Origin: Sphingobium algorifonticola
Lineage (GTDB): Bacteria; Pseudomonadota; Alphaproteobacteria; Sphingomonadales; Sphingomonadaceae
DNA length: 64,000 bases
Reading direction: 5' to 3'
Assembly: GCF_004005485.1 (NCBI RefSeq)
Contig: NZ_RZUL01000002.1
Location: 1-64,000 of the forward strand
Shown here in pieces: positions 34,435 through 43,945 of the stretch. The notes under the pieces were generated by a model that was not told the origin of the DNA, did no database searches, and saw only the letters and a list, made by a program, of their open reading frames with translations. A program made the position numbers and the translations under genes. The stretch's first letter is position 1; the number at the start of each line of letters is the position of its first letter.

Positions 34435-35153
34435 CACTCAGCTTCTTTCTTTTGTCCAGCGAAGCGGCAGTTTCGAACGCCATCGACATGCGACACAAGA
34501 TCATGGGCTGCATGGCCGCCCATCGTATCAAGGACAACGTCGATGCCCTCTCGGCGCGCAAGCTTGACCGCTGGAACGAAATCGGCGTCAGCAGCGACCA
34601 ATATGATCTGATCGACCTGTCTTTTGAATGCCATGGAGGCGACATCAAGCCCAAGTCGCATATCGACACCCTTTTGGACCACATCCAATTCAAAGTCGGT
34701 ATCGTCAGGCACAAAGTTCGCCGTATCGAGCAGCCACTTCTTCATGGCCTCTGGCTTTGGTCGCCAGATAAAATCATCGTTGAGACGACCGAGCCGTAGT
34801 GCGACTTTCCGAACAGTTTTGAGATGTTCGTGGACGGCAATTCGAAATAGCGCAGTCTCGGTTTTCGAAAGATCCAACGACCGCTTTGATACCGGCCTGT
34901 GCACCTTCTTAGTCAGGGGTGCGCAGTCATAAAAGAATACACGATATAGATGGCTTGTCTCTTGAGGCCGAAACGTATTTGGCTCCAACGTCTCATCCGG
35001 CAGTTCGGCGCGGCGTTTGAGCGCAATATGCCAACCAGCCAAATAGGTCAGACCCCAAGCAATATCTTTGGGATCATTGGAATCCAAACTGGGGAAGCTG
35101 GATCGAAAGCGCCTAAGAAAAAAGGCACCATCGACAACGATCGCGGTAGACAT
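34434..35153 (-). CDS. NYN-domain (PIN-like nuclease) protein
   Basis: 239 aa. It has the NYN pattern of acidic residues: [12 protein letters not shown] at the start (first Asp), [18 protein letters not shown] (K-G-V-D), and [25 protein letters not shown] (D-x-D). Such proteins are predicted Mg-dependent RNases. Between the first two motifs lies a family-specific insert with [16 protein letters not shown] content is visibly lower than in neighbours, suggesting transfer, yet the stop is coupled to the rlmN start. Role unknown: RNA processing or a defence effector are both possible. Confidence 0.8.
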   Translation of the reverse strand: MSTAIVVDGAFFLRRFRSSFPSLDSNDPKDIAWGLTYLAGWHIALKRRAELPDETLEPNTFRPQETSHLYRVFFYDCAPLTKKVHRPVSKRSLDLSKTETALFRIAVHEHLKTVRKVALRLGRLNDDFIWRPKPEAMKKWLLDTANFVPDDTDFELDVVQKGVDMRLGLDVASMAFKRQVDQIILVAADADFVPAVKLARREGIDVVLDTMGGHAAHDLVSHVDGVRNCRFAGQKKEAE

Positions 35154-35173
35154 TTATGCTTCGCTTAAAAATT

Positions 35174-35270
35174 GTCCCCGGGAGCGGCCTTGAGTTGATA
35201 TCTGCTCTTGCGAGCGCCTCAAGACGGCATGCCGGGGACGGAATGCTCATGATGTGGCAGATTGCCACAT
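35174..35270. other. Structured intergenic segment
   Basis: Two palindromes lie between the IalB-like stop and the NYN start. GTCCCCGG (35174-35181) with CCGGGGAC (35232-35239) encloses CTTGAG/CTCAAG, and ATGTGGCA-GAT-TGCCACAT (35252-35270) is a perfect inverted repeat. They may be terminator and leader structures. Confidence 0.4.
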
Positions 35271-35283
35271 GAAAGTCAAGATT

Positions 35284-35784
35284 TCAGCGCCGTGCGCAGC
35301 CCAGTGCCGCCGCGTCGATCGCCGTTGCCGCGCCGCGCAGGGCGTAAACATCGGCGAAAGCGCGGCCGCCGGCGTCCACTGTCTGGACGCTCATGCTGGT
35401 GGCTGATCGCATCGCGGCGACAATCGCGGCATCGCCCTGCCGGTCGGGTGCCCAGGCGTCGGCCGTCCCCGCCGCAAGGGCAAAACGCCGATCGCCGATG
35501 CTCAACGTCACGGCCGCCTCCGGCCGTCGTGCCTGGCTGAGGCGGATATGCACCTGGTTGCGGACATTGGCTTTCGGCCAGGACCCGACCGATGCGAAAG
35601 GCTGCCATGTGGCGCGCCGCCCGCGCTGCACCGGCTGCGCAATCGCATAGCAGCGCGGCACCGACGGATCGACGAAGGCCCCCCAGCTTTCGAAGATGCC
35701 CAGCGAATCGCGCCCCTGTGCGCTATCGACCGCCATCAGGCTCAACGGCAACAAGGCGAGACGCAAAAAGGGCAGGGATTGCAT
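35284..35784 (-). CDS. Secreted IalB-like protein
   Basis: 166 aa. A signal peptide (MQSLPFLRLALLPLSLMAVDSAQG) is followed by a small domain, LGIFESWGAFVDPSVPRCYAIAQP, ASVGSWPKANVRNQVHIRLS, RRFALAAGTADAWA and AAIVAAMRSATSMSVQTVD, ending in a Cys that could pair with the first. This resembles the invasion-associated locus B family common in sphingomonads; periplasmic, function unknown. The ATG at 35784 begins the signal peptide; longer upstream frames are rejected. Divergent from dnaN. Confidence 0.75.
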   Translation of the reverse strand: MQSLPFLRLALLPLSLMAVDSAQGRDSLGIFESWGAFVDPSVPRCYAIAQPVQRGRRATWQPFASVGSWPKANVRNQVHIRLSQARRPEAAVTLSIGDRRFALAAGTADAWAPDRQGDAAIVAAMRSATSMSVQTVDAGGRAFADVYALRGAATAIDAAALGCARR

Positions 35785-35937
35785 GGCGCCAACGCAAAGC
35801 CCAACCGCCGCTTTTTTGCAAGCGGGACCGCTTGCCCCCTGTTGCATTGTTGTTAATGAAGGGAAGGCATCTTGCCCGACCGGCCGGACTCGGGCGGACA
35901 TCCAGACAGGCAAGCAGAATAGAAGCGGGACCAGGGA

Positions 35938-37050
35938 ATGAAGGCCACCATCGAACGCGCGACCCTCCTCAAGAGCCTGGGCCATGTCCAGTCGGTGGTG
36001 GAGCGGCGCAACACCATTCCCATCCTATCCAATGTGCTGATTGAGGCAACCGCCGACGGCGCAATCAAGCTGATGGCGACCGACCTTGACCTTCAGATCG
36101 TGGAAATCATCCAGGCGCAGGTGGAGACGGCGGGCGCGACCACCATTTCGGCGCATACGCTGTTCGACATTGCGCGCAAGCTGCCCGAAGGCAGCCAGGT
36201 GTCTTTGCAGGCCGCCGAAGGCAAGATGCTGATCCAGGCGGGCCGGGCGAAGTTCAACCTCTCCACCTTGCCGCGTGACGATTTCCCGGTGATTGCCGAA
36301 GGCGATCTGCCGACCAGCTTCGAACTGCCTGCCGAAACGCTGAAGCAGATCATCGACAAGACGCGCTTTGCGATTTCGACGGAGGAAACGCGTTACTATC
36401 TCAATGGCATCTTCCTGCACGTGTCGGACGATCCGCAGCCTGTGCTGAAGGCAGCGGCGACTGACGGCCATCGCCTCGCGCGCGTCACCGTGGCGCGGCC
36501 CGATGGCGCGGAAGGCATGCCGGACATCATCGTGCCGCGCAAATGCATCGGCGAACTGCGCAAGCTGCTCGACGAAGTGGACGGCAGCGTCGCGGTGTCA
36601 CTGTCCGCAGGCAAGATCCGCTTCGGCATCGGCAATGCGATCCTGACCAGCAAGCTGATCGACGGCACTTTCCCGGATTACAGCCGTGTCATCCCGACTG
36701 GCAATGACAAGCTGCTCAAGATCGATCCCCGCGGGTTCGAGGAAGGGGTGGATCGCGTCGCGACCATCGCCACCGAAAAGACCCGCGCTGTCAAGATGTC
36801 GGTCGATCGCGACAAGATCACCTTGTCCGTCACCAGCCCGGAAAACGGCACGGCGGCGGAAGAAGTGTCGGCCGATTATGTGTCGGAGGGGATGGAGATT
36901 GGGTTCAACGCGCGCTATTTGCTCGACATATTGGGGCAGATCGACGGCGATGTGGTGGAACTGCATCTCGCCGATGCCGCAGCGCCCACGCTGATCCGCG
37001 AGAATGACAAGAGCGCGGCGCTCTACGTGCTGATGCCGATGCGGGTGTGA
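35938..37050 (+). CDS. dnaN: DNA polymerase III beta sliding clamp
   Basis: 370 aa ring-forming processivity factor. All three clamp domains are visible: MKATIERATLLKSLGHVQSVVERRNTIPILSNVLIEA, then RFAISTEETRYYLNGIFLH and ATDGHRLARV, then FPDYSRVIP, and the conserved end ALYVLMPMRV. AGGGA precedes the ATG. The gene is not next to dnaA here, an arrangement common outside gammaproteobacteria and Firmicutes. It is followed at once by an interspersed palindrome. Confidence 0.97.
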   Translation: MKATIERATLLKSLGHVQSVVERRNTIPILSNVLIEATADGAIKLMATDLDLQIVEIIQAQVETAGATTISAHTLFDIARKLPEGSQVSLQAAEGKMLIQAGRAKFNLSTLPRDDFPVIAEGDLPTSFELPAETLKQIIDKTRFAISTEETRYYLNGIFLHVSDDPQPVLKAAATDGHRLARVTVARPDGAEGMPDIIVPRKCIGELRKLLDEVDGSVAVSLSAGKIRFGIGNAILTSKLIDGTFPDYSRVIPTGNDKLLKIDPRGFEEGVDRVATIATEKTRAVKMSVDRDKITLSVTSPENGTAAEEVSADYVSEGMEIGFNARYLLDILGQIDGDVVELHLADAAAPTLIRENDKSAALYVLMPMRV

Positions 37051-37074
37051 TTCTCAAGCGCAATCTCAACATCG

Positions 37075-37170
37075 CCGTTCGCCCTGAGCTTGTCGAAGGG
37101 CACCCTGAACGCAGTGAAGGCGCTTCGCCCGCGGCTCAGCCTCACCCTTCGACAAGCTCGGGGCGAACGG
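37075..37170. repeat. Sphingomonad-type interspersed palindrome, copy 2
   Basis: CCGTTCGCCCTGAGCTTGTC with CGAAGGG, and the mirrored CCCTTCGACAAGCTCGGGGCGAACGG arm, about 95 bp overall. The outer arms match copy 1 (25913-26010) while the cores differ. It lies between the convergent dnaN and symporter genes. Confidence 0.85.
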
Positions 37171-37193
37171 GCTTTGTGGATTGCGTCTTCCCC

Positions 37194-38525
37194 TCACCCC
37201 TTCCGCCCGTCCTCCACCATATCCGCTGCCAGATCGAGGCCCGCCGCCCCAGCCGCCGCCGTATGCGCGGGCGCATGGGGCGGCTCGACATAGTCGGGTT
37301 CCTCGACTTCCAGCATCCCTTCCCATTTGGTGACGACGGCGGTGGCGACGGCATTGCCGACCACATTGGTCGCGGTGCGGCCCATGTCGAGGAACTGGTC
37401 GATCGCGAGGATGAAGGCGACGCCTTCCACCGGCAAGTCGAACTGCGCCAGCGTCGCGGCGACGACCACCAGCGAGGCGCGGGGCACGGCGGCGATCCCC
37501 TTGCTGGTAATCATCAGCACCAGCAGGATCGTGATCTGCGTGCTCATCGGCAAGTCGATGCCATAGGCCTGCGCGATGAACACGGTGGCGAAGGCCGCGT
37601 ACATCATCGACCCGTCTAGGTTGAAGCTGTAGCCCAAAGGCAGCACGAAGCTGGATATGCGGCGCGGCACGCCGAAGCGGTCGAGCTGTTCGAGCAGCTT
37701 GGGATAGGCGGCTTCCGATGAGGCCGTGGAATAAGCGATCAGCAGCGGCTCGCGGATGTAGCGGGCAAGGCGGAAGATACGCTTGCCCAGCACGAGGAAG
37801 CCCGCAAAGCCCAGGATCAGCCACAGCGTCGCCAGCCCCAGGTAAAACTCGCCGATCAACTGGCCGAAGGTGACGAGGACGCCCAGCCCCTGCACCGTCA
37901 CGACCGACGCGATCGCGCCGAACACCGCGAGCGGGGCGACTTTCATGACATAGCCGGTGATCTGCAGCATCAGATCGACCAGCGCCTCGACCACCGCGAC
38001 GATCGGCTTGCCCCGTTCCCCGATCGCGGTCAGCGCCACGCCGACGAACAGCGAGAATACGACGATCTGGAGAATGGCGTTGCTCGCCATCGCCTCGACC
38101 ATCGATGTCGGGAAGATGTGCAGCACGAAATCGCGGAAGTTGAGCGCCTTGGTGTCCACCCCCGAATCCGCGCCGCTGCGGACGAGATCGAGGCCGACGC
38201 CCGGCTCGAAGAAATTGACGAAGACGAGGCCGAGGCTGAGCGAGATCAGGCTGGCGGTGATGAACCACAGCAATGCCCGCCCGCCGATCCGCCCCAGCGC
38301 CGCGCTGTCCCCCATATGCGCGATGCCGGACACCAATGTCGCGAACACCAGAGGCGCGATGATCATCTTGATAAGGTGCAGGAAGATGTCGGCGAGCAGA
38401 TGGAAGTATCCCGCGATATCCTTCGCCTGCGCCTTGTCCGCCCCGACAAGCTGGTTGGTGATGTACCCGACGACGACGCCCAGGACCATGGCGATGAGGA
38501 TGATGGACGTAAGGCGCTTGGCCAT
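37194..38525 (-). CDS. Dicarboxylate/amino acid:cation symporter (DAACS family)
   Basis: 443 aa inner-membrane carrier of the GltP/DctA type that moves dicarboxylates or acidic amino acids with protons or sodium. It starts with a signature helix (LTSIILIAMVLGVVVGYITNQ), then FLHLIKMIIAPLVFATLVSGIAHM, the re-entrant loop AYSTASSEAAYPKLL, LPLGYSFNLDGSMMYAAFATVFIAQ, TSKGIAAVPRASLVVVAATL and IDQFLDMGRTATNVVGNAVATAV (substrate-site Asp/Arg region). GGAG precedes the ATG. The tail is alanine-rich. The exact substrate cannot be fixed. Confidence 0.92.
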   Translation of the reverse strand: MAKRLTSIILIAMVLGVVVGYITNQLVGADKAQAKDIAGYFHLLADIFLHLIKMIIAPLVFATLVSGIAHMGDSAALGRIGGRALLWFITASLISLSLGLVFVNFFEPGVGLDLVRSGADSGVDTKALNFRDFVLHIFPTSMVEAMASNAILQIVVFSLFVGVALTAIGERGKPIVAVVEALVDLMLQITGYVMKVAPLAVFGAIASVVTVQGLGVLVTFGQLIGEFYLGLATLWLILGFAGFLVLGKRIFRLARYIREPLLIAYSTASSEAAYPKLLEQLDRFGVPRRISSFVLPLGYSFNLDGSMMYAAFATVFIAQAYGIDLPMSTQITILLVLMITSKGIAAVPRASLVVVAATLAQFDLPVEGVAFILAIDQFLDMGRTATNVVGNAVATAVVTKWEGMLEVEEPDYVEPPHAPAHTAAAGAAGLDLAADMVEDGRKG

Positions 38526-38794
38526 GCTGGCTCCCGGATTATGGAATTGCGGGGGGACGGCCCCGATGCTGTTGCATCCTTGCTATCAAGTCGGAGCGGA
38601 TGCCGCAACGTGAGGTGGTGGGGGTGTATCGGAAGGTCACGAAGTTGCGGAAGTTGCGCCGTTGAAAACCGCAAAAAAGCTGGGTTTGGGAAAATGGGTG
38701 TGGGGAAGTGGAAAGCGGGGATGAAGGTTGGGCAGAGAGCGTGATGTCGTTTTTTCCGGACATAAGCAGTGAAGTATATCCTACCGCGCTGACC

Positions 38795-39601
38795 CTAAAC
38801 TGGTGATGCGGCTTCTTTGTCACGACGCATAGCTTCTCCTAATGCCTCTCGGTATCCATCGACGATGCTAGCATACAGATAAATTTCCTGCTCCAGTCCT
38901 TCCTTCATGCCGATGCCATTAGAAATCTCGTTCGCGCGCCGCATTGTTTCCACAATCAGGACAACCAGTCGGCAGAAGCTCATGAGGAATGCTCGGCTCT
39001 CGTTGAGGCCAAGATTATCGAAGAACGATCCCATGAACACATCGCTATTGTCGGTCAGGCTATCGATCTCAACAGTCAGATGCGTGACATAGATGCTGGC
39101 GTGAGCAGTGCTGTCATTAATGCTGTCTTTGAAGTCCTTTAGTAAACGGTTCAGTTCCGGCTCTTGTGCCTTAAGCCACTTATATGCTTTCTCACGCAGC
39201 TTCTGGGCCGATACAAATATCGGATTGTTAGGTTCACTATAATCGAGAAGTTCCACTGCCGGGTTTGCAAGCACATAGGCCGCAAGAGCCGTGAACTCGA
39301 TGGCCTGCCTGCAATTGAATTCTGCTTGCGCAGTATGCGCCCGAATATAAGATAGGAATGCGAGCGTCACGCTCTTCTGGATCGCCAACATGAACGCTGC
39401 CATAACACCATTGTTGGCAGCCACACTGACAACTGATGTGTTTAGAATGGCAAGCCCCTGCTGGGCGATAGGTACAATCGTACCTAGGCGCTCCTGTGCA
39501 CCCGTGGTGCGGTGATGCTCCTCGTCAAGGAGTGCTTGCAACGTGGTTGTCAGTGGGAGTGGACCTATCGTCACTCGATCGCTTTTGGTGTTCGATACCA
39601 T
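38795..39601 (-). CDS. Hypothetical protein, low-GC orphan
   Basis: 268 aa, no recognised family. It is mainly helical, with a hydrophobic stretch VSVAANNGVMAAFMLAIQKSVTLAFLSYIRAH (about 58-90), a QAEFNCRQAIEFTALAAYVL segment and an acidic C-terminal half. Codon use is much more AT-rich than in the flanking symporter and aroC genes, which points to horizontal gain. It is a single gene with about 270 bp before the symporter and an interspersed repeat on its other side. A bundle-type or membrane-associated protein is all that can be said. Confidence 0.7.
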   Translation of the reverse strand: MVSNTKSDRVTIGPLPLTTTLQALLDEEHHRTTGAQERLGTIVPIAQQGLAILNTSVVSVAANNGVMAAFMLAIQKSVTLAFLSYIRAHTAQAEFNCRQAIEFTALAAYVLANPAVELLDYSEPNNPIFVSAQKLREKAYKWLKAQEPELNRLLKDFKDSINDSTAHASIYVTHLTVEIDSLTDNSDVFMGSFFDNLGLNESRAFLMSFCRLVVLIVETMRRANEISNGIGMKEGLEQEIYLYASIVDGYREALGEAMRRDKEAASPV

Positions 39602-39708
39602 GACACCGTTCTAGCGGACTTATACTGTGAATAGAACTGTCGCATCGCAGTAGCGCAGTTCTACTACTGATGGTCTGGCGTTGGTCGCCTGCCGCTATTC
39701 CCTATCCT

Positions 39709-39784
39709 CGTCATGCCAGCGAAGGCTGGCATCCCAGGCGATGGCGCGCCTTCGCTTGAGGCCCCAGCCTTCGCTGGGGTGACG
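39709..39784. repeat. Interspersed palindrome CGTCATGCCAGCGAAGG type
   Basis: The left arm CGTCATGCCAGCGAAGGCTGG mirrors the right arm CCAGCCTTCGCTGGGGTGACG, about 76 bp in all. This belongs to the CGTCATTCCCGCGAAGGCGGG class of intergenic repeats found in many proteobacteria. It lies between the low-GC orphan and aroC. Confidence 0.8.
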
Positions 39785-39821
39785 ATCAAGGTGAGGGGTG
39801 ACGCTCTTGGGGGGCAGGGCG

Positions 39822-40910
39822 TCAATCGCCCCCCGCTTCCCCGCACTGCGCCCGATGCAGCAGCCGCTGATCCGCCAGCACCAGCGCCATCATCGCTTCC
39901 ACCACCGGCACGCCGCGGATGCCGACGCAGGGGTCGTGGCGGCCCTTGGTGATGATGTCGGCGGGCTCGCCTTCGCGCGTGACCGTGTCGACCGGGATCA
40001 GGATCGAGCTGGTCGGCTTGAACGCGACGCGCACTTTCACCGGCTGGCCGGTGGAAATGCCGCCTGCGATCCCGCCGGCGTGATTGGCCATGAACTGCGG
40101 CGCGCCGTCCGGGCCGGGGCGCATCGGATCGGCATTGTCCTCTCCGCGCAGGCGCGCGGCCGCGAAACCGTCGCCGATCTCGACGCCCTTCACCGCATTG
40201 ATGCTCATCATCGCAGCGGCCAGCTCTGCGTCGAGTTTGGCGTAGAGCGGCGCCCCCCAGCCTGCGGGCACGCCGATCGCGATACACTCGACCACCGCGC
40301 CCAGCGACGATCCGTCCAGCCGCGCGCCATCGACCAGCGCCTCCCAGCGTTGCGCGGCCACAGGATCGGGGCAGAAGAAGGGATTGCGGTCGATCTCCGC
40401 AGGGTCGAAGCGCGCCGGGTCGATCGCGTCATCGCCGATTGCGCTGACATAAGCGAAGATGTCGACATCGGGGATCACCAGCCGCGCCACGGCACCCGCC
40501 GCCACGCGTGATGCCGTCTCGCGCGCGCTCGACCGGCCGCCGCCACGATAGTCGCGAAAGCCATATTTCGCGTCATAGGCATAATCGGCATGGCCGGGGC
40601 GGTATGCCTTGGCGACATCCGAATAATCCTTCGACCGCTGATCCACATTCTCGATCATCAGGGCAATGGGCGTCCCCGTCGTCTTACCCTCGAACACGCC
40701 GGAAAGGATGCGGACCTGATCGGGCTCCTGGCGCTGCGTCGTGAACTTCGACGTGCCGGGGCGGCGCTTGTCGAGGAAAGGCTGGATGTCGGTTTCCGCG
40801 TTGATCGACAGGCCCGGCGGGCAGCCGTCCACCACCGCACCGATGGCCGGACCATGGCTTTCCCCCCAGGTGGTGAAGCGGAACACGCGCCCGAATGTAT
40901 TGAAGCTCAC
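39822..40910 (-). CDS. aroC: Chorismate synthase
   Basis: 362 aa. The last shikimate-pathway enzyme, converting EPSP to chorismate with reduced FMN. Motifs: [21 protein letters not shown] at the start, [64 protein letters not shown] and [17 protein letters not shown]. The start is a GTG at 40910, matching the family start ([19 protein letters not shown]). Followed by repeats on both flanks. Confidence 0.97.
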   Translation of the reverse strand: MSFNTFGRVFRFTTWGESHGPAIGAVVDGCPPGLSINAETDIQPFLDKRRPGTSKFTTQRQEPDQVRILSGVFEGKTTGTPIALMIENVDQRSKDYSDVAKAYRPGHADYAYDAKYGFRDYRGGGRSSARETASRVAAGAVARLVIPDVDIFAYVSAIGDDAIDPARFDPAEIDRNPFFCPDPVAAQRWEALVDGARLDGSSLGAVVECIAIGVPAGWGAPLYAKLDAELAAAMMSINAVKGVEIGDGFAAARLRGEDNADPMRPGPDGAPQFMANHAGGIAGGISTGQPVKVRVAFKPTSSILIPVDTVTREGEPADIITKGRHDPCVGIRGVPVVEAMMALVLADQRLLHRAQCGEAGGD

Positions 40911-40916
40911 GAAAGC

Positions 40917-41070
40917 CCTCTCCCCTGCAGGGAAGAGGGTTGGGAGAGGGGGCTGTGCCCCGTCATATCCTGGTCCCGCAAACGCATGTCATTCCCCCTC
41001 TCCCCGGCCCTCTCCCCCTTCGACTGCCTGCCAAGGCAGGCGCTCAGGACGAAGCCTGAAGGGAAGAGGG
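40917..41070. repeat. REP-like repeats between fabI and aroC
   Basis: CCCTCTCCC (40917-40925) and GGGAGAGGG (40942-40950) form one palindrome. A second CCCTCTCCCC...GGGAAGAGGGAG set encloses CCTGCCAAGGCAGG and a degenerate CCTTCGAC...GAAGGG. This is extragenic repeat DNA of the class seen after many alphaproteobacterial genes. Confidence 0.7.
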
Positions 41071-41077
41071 AGAAGAG

Positions 41078-41899
41078 CTACTGTTCCAGCCCGATATCCG
41101 GCGCGTCTTCCGCCTTCATGCCGATGACATTGTACCCGGCATCGACATGGTGGATTTCGCCGGTCACGCCGCTGGCGAGGTCGCTCAGCAGATAGAGGCC
41201 CGCGCCCCCGACATCCTCGATGGTGACGTTGCGGCGCATCGGCGAATTATATTCGTTCCATTTCAGGATATAGCGGAGATCGCCGATCCCGCTTGCCGCC
41301 AGCGTCTTGATCGGCCCGGCCGAAATCGCGTTCACGCGGATGTTCTCCGGGCCTAGATCCATTGCCAAATATTTGACGCTGGTTTCCAGCGCGGCCTTCG
41401 CCACGCCCATCACGTTGTAATGCGGGATCACCTTTTCCGCGCCATAATAGCTCAGCGTCAGCAGCGATCCGCCTTCGGGCATCAGCGCGCGGGCGCGCTG
41501 CGCCACGGCGACGAAGCTGTAGGCGGAAATGTTCATCGTCAGCAGGAAATTGTCGAGGCTGGTGTCGTAGAACTTGCCGCGCAGCTCGTTCTTGTCCGAA
41601 AAGCCTATGGCGTGGACGATGAAGTCGATTGTGCCCCAGCGTTCCTTGATCGCCGCGAACGTCGCGTCGAGCAGCGCCATGTCGGATACGTCGCAGGGGA
41701 TCAGGAAATCCGATCCCAGCTGCTCGGCCAGCGGCCGCACACGCTTTTCCAGCGCCTCGCCCTGATAGGAAAAGGCCAGTTCCGCACCCTGCGCATGCAG
41801 CGCCTTCGATATGCCCCAGGCCAGCGACTTTTCGTTGGCAAGACCCATGATGAGGCCGCGTTTGCCCTGCATCAGGGTACCCGTGATCGCGTCCTTCAT
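41078..41899 (-). CDS. fabI: Enoyl-[acyl-carrier-protein] reductase (NADH)
   Basis: 273 aa short-chain dehydrogenase that completes each fatty-acid elongation cycle. Motifs: GKRGLIMGLANEKSLAWGI cofactor loop, VHAIGFSDK, the catalytic Tyr161-x6-Lys168 in HYNVMGVAKAALE, and AISAGPIKTLAASGI. FabI is the target of triclosan and isoniazid-like drugs. The first ATG (41899) overlaps the end of the yihY gene by 4 bp, so the two are coupled. Confidence 0.96.
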   Translation of the reverse strand: MKDAITGTLMQGKRGLIMGLANEKSLAWGISKALHAQGAELAFSYQGEALEKRVRPLAEQLGSDFLIPCDVSDMALLDATFAAIKERWGTIDFIVHAIGFSDKNELRGKFYDTSLDNFLLTMNISAYSFVAVAQRARALMPEGGSLLTLSYYGAEKVIPHYNVMGVAKAALETSVKYLAMDLGPENIRVNAISAGPIKTLAASGIGDLRYILKWNEYNSPMRRNVTIEDVGGAGLYLLSDLASGVTGEIHHVDAGYNVIGMKAEDAPDIGLEQ

Positions 41900-42864
41900 A
41901 TGTCGTCAGTCCTTGGTAGTGGCGGTTCGGGGGCCGCTTCCGCATCGGGGAAGTCCGCCAGAGCCGCATTGAGTTCCGCGCCAATTACCACGCCAAGCCC
42001 GACGAGGAAGAAAAAAATGAGCGTGATCATGACGCCTGCAAGGCTGCCGTAGGTCAGGTCGTAGCTTGCGAGGTTCGAAAGCGCGACCGGCAGGAGGATC
42101 AGCGTACCATACCACCAGCCCGCCGTCAGCACCGCGCCAGGCCATTTGGGAAAGCGCCGGTCGCGATATTTGCTGGGGGTGAGCGAGACGAACAGCGAAT
42201 AGAGCGCGAGCGTCAGGATCGCCATCGGCACGATCTTGCTGGCGGTGACGATGCGGATCGCGTCGTCGGCGAAGGGCAGCACGCGCAGCAGGAACTCTTC
42301 CGCCCCGGCGAGGGCGATCTGCATCGAAAACGCAAACATCGCGGCGAAGATGCTCACGAAAATGATGCCGATCGAGCCAAGCCGATATTGCCAGAACGCC
42401 CGTCCGCTTTTGGTGCCATAGGCGCGGCGCAGGATGTCGCGGATCGTCTCGATCAGGCTGCCGACCGACCACAGGCCAACAAGGCCGCCCAGCCACAGGA
42501 CGCCGCTCGACAGGCGGGCATCGATCACTTGGTTGATCGGTCCGCGCAGCACTTCGCCGACGCTGGGCGGCACGGTGAGCAGAAAGGCGTTGACGGTGGC
42601 AACGCCATCGCTCGTCCGGCCGAAGACGCTGGTGATCGCGGCTGCAACAATGAAAAAGGGAAAGAGCGTCAGCAGCGCCATATAGGCCAGGTTGCCGGCA
42701 TGGATGAACCCGTCGGTGTAAACGCCGATGGCCACGCGCTTCATGACCTGCACCGCGTTCGCGCCGGGATGGAACCGCGCGAGGCGCGAGCGGCGCGCCA
42801 CTTCGGGCTGGTCCAGCAGCCGCTGGCGGCGCGCTTCGGGCGATTCGGGGGAAACATCTCTCAT
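41896..42864 (-). CDS. YihY/BrkB-family inner-membrane protein
   Basis: 322 aa. The YihY signature is present: GVYTDGFIHAGNLAYMALLTLFPFFIVAAA, LLTVPPSVGEVL, ARLSSGVLWLGGLVGLWSVGSLIETIRDILRRAYG, and TAGWWYGTLILLPVALSNLASYDLTYGSLAGVMITLIFFFLVGLGVVIGAELN, with six membrane helices. Once annotated as ribonuclease BN, the family has no proven activity. Its stop overlaps the fabI start. Confidence 0.9.
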   Translation of the reverse strand: MRDVSPESPEARRQRLLDQPEVARRSRLARFHPGANAVQVMKRVAIGVYTDGFIHAGNLAYMALLTLFPFFIVAAAITSVFGRTSDGVATVNAFLLTVPPSVGEVLRGPINQVIDARLSSGVLWLGGLVGLWSVGSLIETIRDILRRAYGTKSGRAFWQYRLGSIGIIFVSIFAAMFAFSMQIALAGAEEFLLRVLPFADDAIRIVTASKIVPMAILTLALYSLFVSLTPSKYRDRRFPKWPGAVLTAGWWYGTLILLPVALSNLASYDLTYGSLAGVMITLIFFFLVGLGVVIGAELNAALADFPDAEAAPEPPLPRTDDI

Positions 42865-42882
42865 GACAGGAGGGTAACGCCC

Positions 42883-43833
42883 TCAGACGCCCAGATGTCC
42901 CCGGACCGACCGTCTGTCCTGCCAGCCTGCGACGAAATCGTTGAGCGCGGCATCATCGGCGGGCACATCGATCTGGAGCGTGACGAGCTGATCGCCGCGC
43001 GCGCCACTTTTGCCCGTGAAGCCGCGATCCTTGAGGCGCAGCGTCTTGCCCGATGCCGACCCTGCCGGAATGCCGAGCATCACCGGTCCCTCGACGGTCG
43101 GCACCTTCACCTTGCCGCCCCGGACGGCTTCGTCGAGCGTGATGGGCAGGGTCAGGCGGACATGGTCGCCATCGCGCGTGAAAAAGGGATGGCTGCCGAT
43201 CTCTATCGTGATGATCGCGTCGCCGGGGCCGCCCGGACCGGGCTGGCCTTTGCCGGCCAGACGCATCTGTGTGCCCGTTTCCACCCCCGCGGGCAGTTTG
43301 ACGTCGATCGTCTTGCCGTCCTGCAGGGTGATGCGTTGCGGCGCGCCGGTCGCTGCATCGATGAACCCGACGGCCAGCCGATAGCCGACGTTGGCGCCCT
43401 TCGCCGGGGGGGCGCCACGCCCGCGCCCGAAGCCGCCGAAGCCACCGCCGCCCGCGCCCGCACCGCGCGCGCCGCCGAACAGGCCTTCGAATATGTCGCC
43501 GAAATCGCCGCCGGGGCTGAACTCGAATCCGGCCGGTCCACCGCCATGACCGCCGCCCGGCTGGCCGCCCGCGCCGCCGCGCGCACTGTTGAAGCCGAAC
43601 GGCATGGCAGGGTTGCCGTCCCCATCTATTTCCCCGCGATCATATTGCGCGCGCTTGTCCTTGTCGGTCAGCAGATCATAGGCGCGCGTCACGTCGGAAA
43701 AGCGTTCGGCCGCCTTGGGGTTGTCGGCATTGCGATCGGGATGCAGCGTCTTGGCCAGCGTGCGATAGGCTTTCTTGATCTCCGCTTCGCTGGCGCCGCG
43801 CGCCACGCCCAATATGCTGTAGGGATCGGCCAT
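42883..43833 (-). CDS. DnaJ-like co-chaperone (CbpA type)
   Basis: 316 aa. A J domain at 1-68 with HPD ([11 protein letters not shown]) is followed by a glycine/phenylalanine-rich linker (about 75-150) and two C-terminal substrate-binding beta domains ([67 protein letters not shown]). There is no CxxCxGxG zinc region, so it is the CbpA rather than DnaJ type. It should stimulate DnaK ATPase. Divergent from pdxH. Confidence 0.92.
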   Translation of the reverse strand: MADPYSILGVARGASEAEIKKAYRTLAKTLHPDRNADNPKAAERFSDVTRAYDLLTDKDKRAQYDRGEIDGDGNPAMPFGFNSARGGAGGQPGGGHGGGPAGFEFSPGGDFGDIFEGLFGGARGAGAGGGGFGGFGRGRGAPPAKGANVGYRLAVGFIDAATGAPQRITLQDGKTIDVKLPAGVETGTQMRLAGKGQPGPGGPGDAIITIEIGSHPFFTRDGDHVRLTLPITLDEAVRGGKVKVPTVEGPVMLGIPAGSASGKTLRLKDRGFTGKSGARGDQLVTLQIDVPADDAALNDFVAGWQDRRSVRGHLGV

Positions 43834-43945
43834 GTTCGTGGTAATGTCTCGTCCTGTGAAGTTGCACGGTCGCTATCATGTGGAAAGCGACTTGTCGCGC
43901 TTCAAGCGCGTTGTCGTTGCGCGACCGCAACCCTAGATAGGCGCA

